Below are positions 1-5,368 of a stretch of DNA of 7,169 bases, one piece after another. The notes under the pieces were generated by a model that did not search any database, had not been told where the DNA came from, and saw nothing but the letters and a program-made list of their open reading frames with translations. Both the position numbers and the translations under genes were made by a program. The stretch spans positions 1 through 7,169 of the forward strand of contig JBPCJB010000193.1 of assembly GCA_051005735.1 (NCBI GenBank), given 5' to 3'. How positions within the stretch are numbered: position 1 is the stretch's first letter; each line of letters starts with the position of its first letter. Source of the DNA: Gaiellasilicea sp051005735 (lineage in GTDB: Bacteria; Actinomycetota; Thermoleophilia; Gaiellales; Gaiellaceae).

Positions 1-568
1 CCTCCGCTAGACGCTGAGTCTTTGCCTCGTTGAGGTGAGCTTCTCGTTCGTCGAGCTCGGCGGCCCGAGCGTCGAGCTCGAGGGTACGTGCGTCCAGCGC
101 CTCCGCTGGAACCGCCTCCTGACTCGAGGGATTCGGGTCGAGCGCTCCCTTCTCGGCCGCCCCCTCGTCGGCCGACTGCTTCTGCGCTTCGGCGAGCTCC
201 AGCTCTCGCGAAGCAAGCGCTTCCCGAGCGGCAGCAAGCTCCGAGCGGAGCTCATCCACTGCCGCTTGCTCCCTCTCGTCACCGCGGGCTACGCGCGCCG
301 ATTGCGCCTCGGCGAGCCATGCGCCCACCGCCTTCAGCCGCGGGCCTTTCGCTGCGGCGAGCTCCTGCTCGCGCTTCGCCACCCGCGCGAGGGCGTGCTC
401 CAGCTCGCGCTCGCGCTCCTGGACGTGTGCGACCCGGTCGGCGAGCGCACTCTTGAGCGACTCGAGCTCGGCGGCGGCCTCGAGCCGCGTTCGCTGCAGC
501 GCCAGCCGCTCCGATTCGACATCGGAAGCCTCGCTTTGTCGGTCGAGCAGACCGCGGAACCGGCTCAC
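1..568 (-). CDS. Coiled-coil protein of unknown function (3' end beyond window)
   Basis: I do not recognise a family. The frame stays open from a GTG at 568-566 to the window edge (189 residues seen, C-terminus missing). An in-frame TAG lies five codons upstream (581-583), so this GTG is the only plausible start. The product is rich in Glu, Ala, Leu and Arg with heptad-like spacing. A basic N-terminus (MSRFRGLLDR) is followed by helical stretches at about residues 15-75 and 85-135. A Pro/Ser/Gly-containing break (about 136-155, with DPNPSS) follows, and then a second helical stretch from about 156 onward (LELDARAAELDERE). There is no signal peptide or membrane span in the part seen. It lies 30 bases downstream of the small helical gene at 599-853 but has its own -10-like box, so it may be transcribed separately. 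A structural, scaffold or cell-envelope-associated role is possible but unsupported. I am confident that it is coding and uncertain about its role. Confidence 0.8.
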   Translation of the reverse strand, partial: MSRFRGLLDRQSEASDVESERLALQRTRLEAAAELESLKSALADRVAHVQERERELEHALARVAKREQELAAAKGPRLKAVGAWLAEAQSARVARGDEREQAAVDELRSELAAAREALASRELELAEAQKQSADEGAAEKGALDPNPSSQEAVPAEALDARTLELDARAAELDEREAHLNEAKTQRLAE

Positions 569-574
569 GACCGG

Positions 575-580
575 ATCGTA
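575..580 (-). promoter_or_regulatory. Putative leaderless -10 box (TACGAT) for the coiled-coil gene
   Basis: Read on the minus strand, TACGAT fits the actinobacterial -10 pattern TANNNT. It ends 6 bases before the GTG at 568, so transcription would begin at or next to the start codon. No Shine-Dalgarno sequence is visible. No convincing -35 hexamer was found; that region would overlap the stop codon of the upstream gene. Confidence 0.45.
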
Positions 581-598
581 CTAGCCAATCCGGTCGAG

Positions 599-853
599 CT
601 AGGCCGCGCGGTCGAGCCTGTCCTCGGCCCGGGCGCGACGGACGATGTCCTCGCGCTCGCCGAACCTGATCCGAGCCCGCTCCGCGCGATGCCGATCCCA
701 CAGTGCCTGGAGCCGCGCGTCGATCTGCTTGATCTCCTGCCGCACGGTCTCGCTGAGTCCGCGCTCGCGTGCGCGCGAGAGCTCGGTGTAGAGCTCGGTT
801 CGCTGCTCGCTCAGCCGCTCGATCTCTGCCTGGATCTCCGGAATCGTGTTCAT
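599..853 (-). CDS. Small helical protein, DUF2630-like
   Basis: This is an 84-residue, highly charged, probably all-helical soluble protein starting at ATG 853. Residues about 4-55 look like a helical hairpin (IQAEIERLSEQ then IKQIDARLQALWDRHRAER), followed by an Arg/Glu-rich tail. The layout of an N-terminal helix, a short turn, a second helix with a LxxLWDxxRxxR-like core and a charged tail resembles the actinobacterial DUF2630 family. I make that link from memory of the family pattern and it is tentative. It lies 36 bases after the 29-residue membrane peptide gene, on the same strand, with no TANNNT box or clear ribosome binding site in that gap. It is therefore probably the last gene of the rhomboid operon. 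The function is unknown; a small protein-protein or nucleoid-associated role is conceivable but not shown by the sequence. Confidence 0.8.
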   Translation of the reverse strand: MNTIPEIQAEIERLSEQRTELYTELSRARERGLSETVRQEIKQIDARLQALWDRHRAERARIRFGEREDIVRRARAEDRLDRAA

Positions 854-889
854 GCTCGTGAAAACGCGATCGTCTCTCGCGTCATTCCC

Positions 890-979
890 TCACGGATCGC
901 GGCTGAACAGGAACGCAACAATCGCGGCCACGCCGACGATTCCCGCCGCAATGGCGACGAGCTCCAGCACGATCTCCAT
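890..979 (-). CDS. 29-residue single-span membrane peptide
   Basis: This short ORF begins at ATG 979-977, which overlaps the TGA stop (981-979) of the metallopeptidase gene as TGATG, and ends at TGA 892-890. It encodes a very short acidic N-terminus (MEIVLEL), one hydrophobic segment of about residues 3-25 containing Ala-Ala-Gly and a second Gly (G13, G16), and a charged tail (SRDP). By eye, 24 of 29 codons end in G or C, in line with the neighbouring genes. The overlap suggests translational coupling. The only basic residue (R27) is at the C-terminal end, so the positive-inside rule predicts N-out/C-in topology. Family unknown. It could be a membrane anchor partner, a regulator, or a substrate of the rhomboid two genes upstream. 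It is short enough that chance cannot be excluded. Confidence 0.55.
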   Translation of the reverse strand: MEIVLELVAIAAGIVGVAAIVAFLFSRDP

Positions 980-1308
980 CAGTCGTAGCCGAGCTCGGCG
1001 ATGCGATCCTCGTCGAAGCCGAAGTAGTGCGCGAGCTCGTGGAGAACCGTGATCCGGATCTCCTCCCGCAGCTCGACCGGATCGGGAAACTCCTCCTCCA
1101 ACGGCCGTCGGTAGATCGCGATCCGATCCGGGAGCTGCCCGAAGTCGCCGCTGCCGCGCTCGGTCAGCGGGATTCCCTCGTAGAGGCCGAAGAGCTCGGG
1201 ATCGTCCGGGTGAGAGTCCTCGATCACGACCGCGACGTTCACGAGCGCCCGCGCCAGCTCCGGCGGGAGGGAGTCGAGCGCGGTCCGCACCTCGTCCTCG
1301 AAGGCCAT
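979..1308 (-). CDS. Zincin-like metallopeptidase family protein (PF06262-type)
   Basis: This is a 109-residue protein with a C-terminal zinc-peptidase signature HELAHYFGFDEDRI (HExxH, residues 90-94). His90 and His94 should bind zinc and Glu91 should be the general base. The acidic residues 99-101 just after it may supply the third ligand. The preceding DRIAIYRRPLEEE stretch and the short total length match the minimal zincin family PF06262 (COG3824), whose substrates are poorly known. The start is ATG 1308-1306, overlapping the rhomboid stop as TGATG. Longer upstream frames run through the rhomboid gene and are rejected. There is no signal peptide or membrane span, so it is probably cytosolic. 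Its position between a rhomboid and a membrane peptide suggests a shared proteolytic job, which is an inference. The family call is secure; the substrate is unknown. Confidence 0.92.
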   Translation of the reverse strand: MAFEDEVRTALDSLPPELARALVNVAVVIEDSHPDDPELFGLYEGIPLTERGSGDFGQLPDRIAIYRRPLEEEFPDPVELREEIRITVLHELAHYFGFDEDRIAELGYD

Positions 1309-1988
1309 CAGTGAGTCGGGCGGAGCGGCGGCCGGACCTGGACGAGCTTGACCAGCAGGAAACCGAAGACGAACCCACCGACATGGGCGAAGAACGCGAC
1401 GCCGCCGCCCTCCTCGGGGCTTTGGAGGGAGGCGCCGCCGGAGTAGAGCTGGAAGAGGAACCAGAGCCCGAGAAAGATGAGTGCCGGGATCTCGCGCAGG
1501 ATGAAGAAGACGATCGTCAGCACCTTCGCACGGGGGAGGAGCAGCAGGTAGGCCCCGAGCACCGCCGACACGGCCCCGCTCGCGCCGAGATTCGGGATCG
1601 CGGCGTCGGCGTCCGTGCCGGTCATGAGCGTGACCACGGTCTGGAGCGCGGTCGCAGCGAAGCCGCCGGCGAGGTAGAAGGCGAGATAGCGCAGGTGGCC
1701 GAGCGCGTCCTCGATGTTGTTCCCGAAGATCCAGAGGAAGAGCATGTTGCCGAGCAGGTGCTCCCAGCCACCGTGCATGAACATCGAGGTGAGCGCGGTC
1801 AGGGGCCAGTCCCCGCCCGTGCGGACACACGAATCGACGACCTCGCACGGCTGGTAGGCGAGCTCGCGGACGGAGCCCTCGAGGTCGGGAAGCTGGTAGA
1901 GCACCCAGACGAGCACGTTGACGAGGATCAAGGCCCAGGTGACAATGGGACGCGATCGGGTCGGAACGTTGTCCCGGAGGGGCAGCAC
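1308..1988 (-). CDS. Rhomboid family intramembrane serine protease
   Basis: This is a 226-residue polytopic membrane protein that cleaves substrates within or beside their transmembrane helices. The catalytic serine is in GASGAVS (Ser137) and the catalytic histidine in AHVGGFVFG (His202). The conserved HGGWEHLLGN element (His72, His77, Asn81) precedes the helix that helps form the oxyanion site. About six membrane segments are visible, starting at residues 15-33. The loop between the first two carries Cys48 and Cys54, which could form a disulfide outside the membrane. The GTG start at 1988 is the first start after an in-frame TAG at 1998-2000. The short N-terminus and C-terminal tail (RPPLRPTH) show no extra domain. 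It heads the minus-strand operon, coupled by TGATG to the zincin gene, and diverges from the ferritin gene. The physiological substrate cannot be told from the sequence. Confidence 0.95.
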   Translation of the reverse strand: MLPLRDNVPTRSRPIVTWALILVNVLVWVLYQLPDLEGSVRELAYQPCEVVDSCVRTGGDWPLTALTSMFMHGGWEHLLGNMLFLWIFGNNIEDALGHLRYLAFYLAGGFAATALQTVVTLMTGTDADAAIPNLGASGAVSAVLGAYLLLLPRAKVLTIVFFILREIPALIFLGLWFLFQLYSGGASLQSPEEGGGVAFFAHVGGFVFGFLLVKLVQVRPPLRPTH

Positions 1989-1994
1989 GGCGCG

Positions 1995-2000
1995 ATGCTA
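1995..2000 (-). promoter_or_regulatory. Putative leaderless -10 box (TAGCAT) for the rhomboid operon
   Basis: On the minus strand TAGCAT fits TANNNT and ends 6 bases before the GTG at 1988. A possible -35, TTGAGC, lies at 2021-2016 with a short 15-base spacer. No Shine-Dalgarno sequence is visible in the 37-base gap to the divergent ferritin gene. Confidence 0.45.
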
Positions 2001-2012
2001 ACTGGCGCGGAG

Positions 2013-2018
2013 TAAGCT
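2013..2018 (+). promoter_or_regulatory. Putative leaderless -10 box (TAAGCT) for the ferritin gene
   Basis: TAAGCT fits TANNNT and is followed by exactly 7 bases before the ATG at 2026. A GGAG at 2009-2012 is 13 bases from the ATG, too far to act as a good ribosome binding site, which favours leaderless initiation. No iron-box-like palindrome was recognised in the short gap. Confidence 0.45.
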
Positions 2019-2025
2019 CAATCCC

Positions 2026-2553
2026 ATGGCGCGGCTGACCGAGGCGATCAACGGCCAGATCGCGAACGAGTACGCCGCCTCGCAGCAGTATGTGGCGATC
2101 GCGGTGCACTACGACGCGCTGACGCTACCGCAGCTCGCCGCCCACTTCTACCGTCAGGCGGTCGAGGAGCGAAACCACGCGATGATGCTCGTCCAATACC
2201 TCCTCGACGCCGACGAGGACGTCATCGTGCCAGGGGTGGAGGCGCCGCAGGCCGGGTTCGGGGATGTCGTCGAGCCCGTTCGGCTGGCGCTCGAGCAGGA
2301 GAAGCGGGTGACCGCGCAGATTTCTGCGCTCGTGCAACTCGCCCGGGAGGAGACGGAGCTCGTGGCCGAGCAGTTCCTCCACTGGTTCCTGCAGGAGCAA
2401 CGCGAGGAGGTCGCCTCGATGTCGGCGCTCCTCGCCGTCGCCGAGCGCTCGCGCGCCAACGTGATGCTGATCGAGGACTACCTGGCCCGCGAGGCCGGCG
2501 GCGCCGATGTGCTCGAGGCCGGCGCACCACCAGCCGCGGGTGGCGCGCTCTAG
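2026..2553 (+). CDS. Ferritin (non-haem, iron-storage type)
   Basis: This is a 175-residue four-helix ferritin that should assemble into a 24-subunit shell and oxidise and store iron in the cytosol. The ferroxidase-centre residues are in place at the spacing seen in E. coli FtnA, offset by two: Glu15 (NEYAAS), Glu48 and His51 (EERNHAMM), Glu92, Gln125 and Glu128 (LQEQREE). Tyr22 sits at the usual second-shell position. There is no Met in the position expected for haem ligation in bacterioferritin, so I call it ferritin and not bacterioferritin. The C-terminus beyond about residue 155 is a flexible Ala/Gly/Pro-rich tail not needed for the fold. It is a single-gene unit, diverging from the rhomboid operon by 37 bases and converging on the M3-like peptidase with a 4-base overlap at CTAG. 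Iron regulation would be expected, but no operator is visible. Confidence 0.95.
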   Translation: MARLTEAINGQIANEYAASQQYVAIAVHYDALTLPQLAAHFYRQAVEERNHAMMLVQYLLDADEDVIVPGVEAPQAGFGDVVEPVRLALEQEKRVTAQISALVQLAREETELVAEQFLHWFLQEQREEVASMSALLAVAERSRANVMLIEDYLAREAGGADVLEAGAPPAAGGAL

Positions 2554-4049
2554 GCGAAGGACGGCAGCGCGGCCCGGATCTTGTCGGCGACCGCGTCAAG
2601 CTCGATCGGAGCGCCGGTCACGTCCTTCAGGAGCTCATCGGCGGTCGGCTGCTGGCCGAGCTCCCACAGCTCCTTGAGCAGAGAGCCCGCTTCGCGCCGA
2701 GCGAACCAGTCGCTCCCGTACTCCTCGCGCAGGAACGTCGCGAGCTGCGCCTCGAATGCCCACGAGCGCAGGTACGACGTGCAGTAGTAGCCGGAGTCGA
2801 TGTCCGCGAGGTAGTCGGTGGGGCTCGGCTCGATCTTGACGGCATCCCCGAGCAGCTCGACGTATCGGCTTCGCATCGTGGTCGGATCGGTCGCCGCGTG
2901 GAACTCGATCTCGTAGAGCAGCTTCGCCGAGTAGCGGCGCACGAAGAAGAGCAGGTTGACCGCGGCCTCCGCCGCGAACTCTTGCGGCTTCGGGAAGCTG
3001 AGCATGCGAGTGAGCCAGCTCTGGTCGCCGACGAGATGCTCGAGCAGCATCGCCCAGCCCTCGGTGACGGCGTTGTCGCCGAGCCGCTTCTCCTCCATCT
3101 TCAGGTCGGGTGAGGTGAAAGCGAAGTGCTCGGTGTGCCCGGCCTCGTGGAAGAGCGCCCGCCAGTCGTCCGGGCCGCCCATCGGCTGGATCACGAGCAT
3201 CACCTTGCCGGGCACCTCGATCGGCGCGCAGAACGCGCGCGGCGTCTTCGTCGGGCGGGCCTCGAGGTCGAGGTGGACGTTCGTCTGCGAATCGAGATCG
3301 ATCCCGAGGCTGGCGAGCGTGCCGCGCAGCGCCGGCAGCATCCGATCGGCCGGGAATGCCGCGTCCCAACTCGAGCCGCGGAAGAAGCGGGCGAGGTCGT
3401 AGCGTTCCGCCTCGGCGAGACCGACGCCGACCTGCTCGCGGAGCGCCCCATTCATCGAGTCCTCGTAGAGCCGCTCGGTCTGGTCGAGGAACGCGCGGCA
3501 CTGGGCTGCGAGTCCGTCGAGCTCGAGCTCCAGGCGGTCGCGGTAGAGGAGGTAGTAGTTCGGCGCGCCGAGCTCCGGGACGGCCCGTTGGGTCGTCTCG
3601 ACGGCGTCGAGGTGAGGCGGGTTCAGCTCCGACTCGGTCAGCTCGTTCCGCAACGACTCGAGCCGCGCTCGGACGGACCGATCGGGCTCGTTCGCGATCG
3701 TCGGCTTCAGCATCCGGTAGCCGATCGTCTCGCCGTTGTGGGCGACCTCGAGTGTCGCCTCCAGCTCGGCGATCCGCTCCGCCTGCCCGCGCGTCAGCTC
3801 GCCGAGATAGCCCTCGCAGCCGAAGCGGAAGAGCTCGAGATTCGCGCGACCGTCGACCGCCGAGCCGACGCGCTTGACCGTCTCGAGGTCGGTCAGGTCT
3901 GCGTGCCGCTCGTAGATCGGGCGCAGCTCGAAGTCGGGCTTGTGCCCGGCGAAGTGGAGGTAGTACTCCTCGTCGAGCTCGGCGAGGAACCGATCGGCTC
4001 CGCTTCTGTAGTCGTCGAGCTCGCGCTCGCCGAGAGCCTCTGTCGTCAT
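2550..4049 (-). CDS. M3-like zinc metallopeptidase (HEAGH), probably cytosolic oligopeptidase
   Basis: This is a 499-residue gluzincin-type peptidase. The zinc motif HEAGH spans residues 301-305 (His301, Glu302, His305). Glu330 in NAVTEGWAM lies 25 residues later and fits the third ligand. A strand-like PGKVMLVIQP lead-in and a C-terminal Tyr-rich segment (SGYYCTSYLRSW, about 419-430) match the architecture of the M3/M2/M32 clan of mostly helical oligopeptidases with a deep active-site channel. At about 500 residues it is shorter than classical thimet oligopeptidase or PepF (about 600-680). No signal peptide is seen. I chose ATG 4049: it has a -10-like box 7 bases upstream, and the 28-residue extension to 4133 is Arg/Ser-rich and runs into the divergent yjbQ gene. 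It probably degrades short peptides. The exact MEROPS family is uncertain. Confidence 0.88.
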   Translation of the reverse strand: MTTEALGERELDDYRSGADRFLAELDEEYYLHFAGHKPDFELRPIYERHADLTDLETVKRVGSAVDGRANLELFRFGCEGYLGELTRGQAERIAELEATLEVAHNGETIGYRMLKPTIANEPDRSVRARLESLRNELTESELNPPHLDAVETTQRAVPELGAPNYYLLYRDRLELELDGLAAQCRAFLDQTERLYEDSMNGALREQVGVGLAEAERYDLARFFRGSSWDAAFPADRMLPALRGTLASLGIDLDSQTNVHLDLEARPTKTPRAFCAPIEVPGKVMLVIQPMGGPDDWRALFHEAGHTEHFAFTSPDLKMEEKRLGDNAVTEGWAMLLEHLVGDQSWLTRMLSFPKPQEFAAEAAVNLLFFVRRYSAKLLYEIEFHAATDPTTMRSRYVELLGDAVKIEPSPTDYLADIDSGYYCTSYLRSWAFEAQLATFLREEYGSDWFARREAGSLLKELWELGQQPTADELLKDVTGAPIELDAVADKIRAALPSFA

Positions 4050-4055
4050 GCGACC

Positions 4056-4061
4056 TAGGAT
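4056..4061 (+). promoter_or_regulatory. Putative leaderless -10 box (TAGGAT) for yjbQ
   Basis: TAGGAT fits TANNNT and ends exactly 7 bases before the GTG at 4069. This supports that GTG over the upstream ATG at 4048, which lies before the box. The element overlaps the oppositely directed box of the peptidase gene. Confidence 0.5.
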
Positions 4062-4062
4062 A
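4057..4062 (-). promoter_or_regulatory. Putative leaderless -10 box (TATCCT) for the M3-like peptidase
   Basis: Read on the minus strand, TATCCT fits TANNNT and ends exactly 7 bases before the ATG at 4049. It shares five of its six base pairs with the forward box TAGGAT at 4056-4061, so one 7-bp element may serve both genes. Confidence 0.5.
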
Positions 4063-4068
4063 CGCGCC

Positions 4069-4467
4069 GTGCGCGAGTTCACCGTCACCACGCAGCGGCG
4101 CAGCCAACTCGTCGACATCACCGAGCGCGTCATTGCCGCCGCGGCCCCGCTCGACGGCGCCTCTGCCGCGCTCGTCTACGTCCCGCACACGACCGCCGGG
4201 TTGACGATCAACGAGCACGCCGATCCGGCGGTGGCACGCGATTTCGAGAGCGCGCTCGAGCGGATCGTCTCCGAGGAGTGGTCGTGGGAGCACGTCGAGG
4301 AGGGTGAGGAGAACGCGCCGACCCACATCCGCGCGGCCTTCATGGGCTCCGATGTGCTCGTCCCGGTACGTGACGGGAGGCTCGCGCTCGGCACCTGGCA
4401 GGGGATCTTCCTCTGCGAGTTCGACGGGCCGCGGGAGCGCTCGGTCTACGTGTCGATCCTCGGTTGA
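4069..4467 (+). CDS. yjbQ: YjbQ / UPF0047 family protein (secondary thiamine-phosphate synthase type)
   Basis: This is a 132-residue single-domain protein of the UPF0047/YjbQ family. The family signatures are all present: HTTAGLTINEHADPAV at residues 40-55, EENAPTHIRAAFMGS at 80-94, and LGTWQGIFLCEFDGPR at 107-122. These conserved His, Asn, Glu and Asp residues form the putative ligand or metal site. Family members have been reported to give weak thiamine-phosphate synthase activity when overexpressed; the true cellular role is unsettled. I chose GTG 4069 over the ATG at 4048 because it gives the usual family length (the B. subtilis YugU homologue is also about 132 residues) and sits 7 bases after a -10-like box. 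An ABC transporter gene follows 13 bases after its stop, so the two are probably co-transcribed. The gene diverges from the M3-like peptidase. Confidence 0.93.
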   Translation: MREFTVTTQRRSQLVDITERVIAAAAPLDGASAALVYVPHTTAGLTINEHADPAVARDFESALERIVSEEWSWEHVEEGEENAPTHIRAAFMGSDVLVPVRDGRLALGTWQGIFLCEFDGPRERSVYVSILG

Positions 4468-4480
4468 GCGAGAACCTGGC

Positions 4481-5368
4481 GTGATCGAAGTTACGGGGCT
4501 GAGCAAGCGATTCGGCAAGACGCGGGCGGTCAGGGAGCTGAGCTTTCGCGTCGAGCCCGGCACGATCACAGGCTTCCTCGGCCCGAATGGGGCCGGCAAG
4601 TCGACCACGCTGCGCTCGGTGCTCGGGCTCGTCCACCCAGACGCCGGCGGCGCGACCGTGCTCGGCGTCCCCTACCGCGAGCTCGACCGCCCGCTGCACC
4701 GCGTGGGGGCGGTGCTCGAGGCGAGCGAGGTGCATCCCGGCCGCTCCGGACGGAATCACCTGCGGGTGCTCGCCGCAGCGGCGGAGATCCCTCGTTCACG
4801 AGTCGAGGAGGTGCTCGCCCTGGTCGAGTTGAGCGCTGCGGCCAGACGCCGCGTCAAGGGCTACTCGCTCGGGATGCGGCAGCGGCTGGGGCTCGCGACG
4901 GCGCTCCTCGGCGATCCCGAGGTGCTCGTCCTCGACGAGCCCGCGAACGGCCTCGATCCGGCGGGCGTCAGGTGGCTGCGCGACCTGTTCCGCTCGCTGG
5001 CTGCGGAGGGCCGCACCATCCTCGTCTCGAGCCACGTACTGGCCGAAGTCGCGCAAACGGTCGACCGGGTCGTGATCATCCACCGCGGCGCACTTGTGCA
5101 ACAGGCGTCCATCGCGGAGGTGCTCGCCAGCGCGCAAGGGGCTACGCGGGTGCGCAGCCCGGACGCGCGGAGGCTTCGCGAGCTCATCGCCGCCAAGGGA
5201 GGCGCGGTCAGCGACGTCGACGAGCGAACGCTCGCCGTCGACCTGCCGCCCGAGCGGGTCGGCGAGCTCGCTGCGGCGAACGGGATCGTCCTCCACGAGC
5301 TTGCGGTCGAGCGGGCCACTCTCGAGGAGGTCTTCCTCGAGCTGACCGGTGGTGAGACGACGCAATGA
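4481..5368 (+). CDS. ABC transporter ATP-binding protein (ABC-2 exporter, CcmA/BcrA type)
   Basis: This is a 295-residue ATPase that should power the adjacent permease. It shows Walker A GPNGAGKST (residues 34-42), the signature YSLGMRQ (128-134), Walker B VLVLDEP (148-154), a D-loop in NGLDP and the switch His185 in SSH. The Q-loop position reads VGAVLEASEVHPG, with Glu80 in place of the usual Gln. A C-terminal region from about residue 215 (ending RATLEEVFLELTGG) is the regulatory tail common to drug and lantibiotic-type exporters. The start is GTG 4481; longer frames overlap yjbQ. The gap of 13 bases after yjbQ holds no TANNNT box, so it is probably read from the yjbQ promoter. Its last bases overlap the permease start as ATGA, a sign of translational coupling. 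The substrate is unknown; bacitracin- or lantibiotic-like peptides or lipids are possible. Confidence 0.94.
   Translation: MIEVTGLSKRFGKTRAVRELSFRVEPGTITGFLGPNGAGKSTTLRSVLGLVHPDAGGATVLGVPYRELDRPLHRVGAVLEASEVHPGRSGRNHLRVLAAAAEIPRSRVEEVLALVELSAAARRRVKGYSLGMRQRLGLATALLGDPEVLVLDEPANGLDPAGVRWLRDLFRSLAAEGRTILVSSHVLAEVAQTVDRVVIIHRGALVQQASIAEVLASAQGATRVRSPDARRLRELIAAKGGAVSDVDERTLAVDLPPERVGELAAANGIVLHELAVERATLEEVFLELTGGETTQ

Noticed and set aside
50..600. Recurrent TCGAGCTCG-like strings as possible DNA repeats or operator sites
   Set aside because: They fall in the codon frame as Glu-Leu / Leu-Glu pairs of heptad repeats, are irregularly spaced, and also appear in other genes of the window; codon use explains them.
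35..988. Long plus-strand open frame of about 317 codons over the coiled-coil, DUF2630-like and membrane-peptide genes
   Set aside because: It is antisense to three coherent minus-strand genes and reads as Arg/Leu/Glu-rich low-complexity sequence with no motif. The palindromic GAGCTC encodes Glu-Leu on both strands, so coiled-coil genes of high GC readily create stop-free antisense frames.
1311..2015. Plus-strand open frame of about 234 codons, Glu/Arg-rich
   Set aside because: It lies exactly antisense to the rhomboid, whose catalytic motifs are intact; its composition is a by-product of the GC-rich codons on the other strand.
1989..2025. Iron-responsive operator (IdeR/Fur-type box) between rhomboid and ferritin
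   Set aside because: Only 37 bases are available, and I see no 19-bp dyad resembling known iron boxes.
4048..4068. ATG at 4048 as the yjbQ start
   Set aside because: It would add seven residues not typical of the family, overlap the peptidase start codon, and precede the -10-like TAGGAT that sits 7 bases before GTG 4069.
4050..4133. 28-residue N-terminal extension of the M3-like peptidase
   Set aside because: It overlaps the start of the divergent yjbQ gene, is Arg/Ser-rich, and would lie upstream of the -10-like box that fits the ATG at 4049.
2635..4608. Minus-strand open frame of about 657 codons spanning the M3-like peptidase and yjbQ
   Set aside because: It is Arg/Ala/Pro-rich shadow sequence that crosses two well-supported genes in the wrong frame and has no domain motif.
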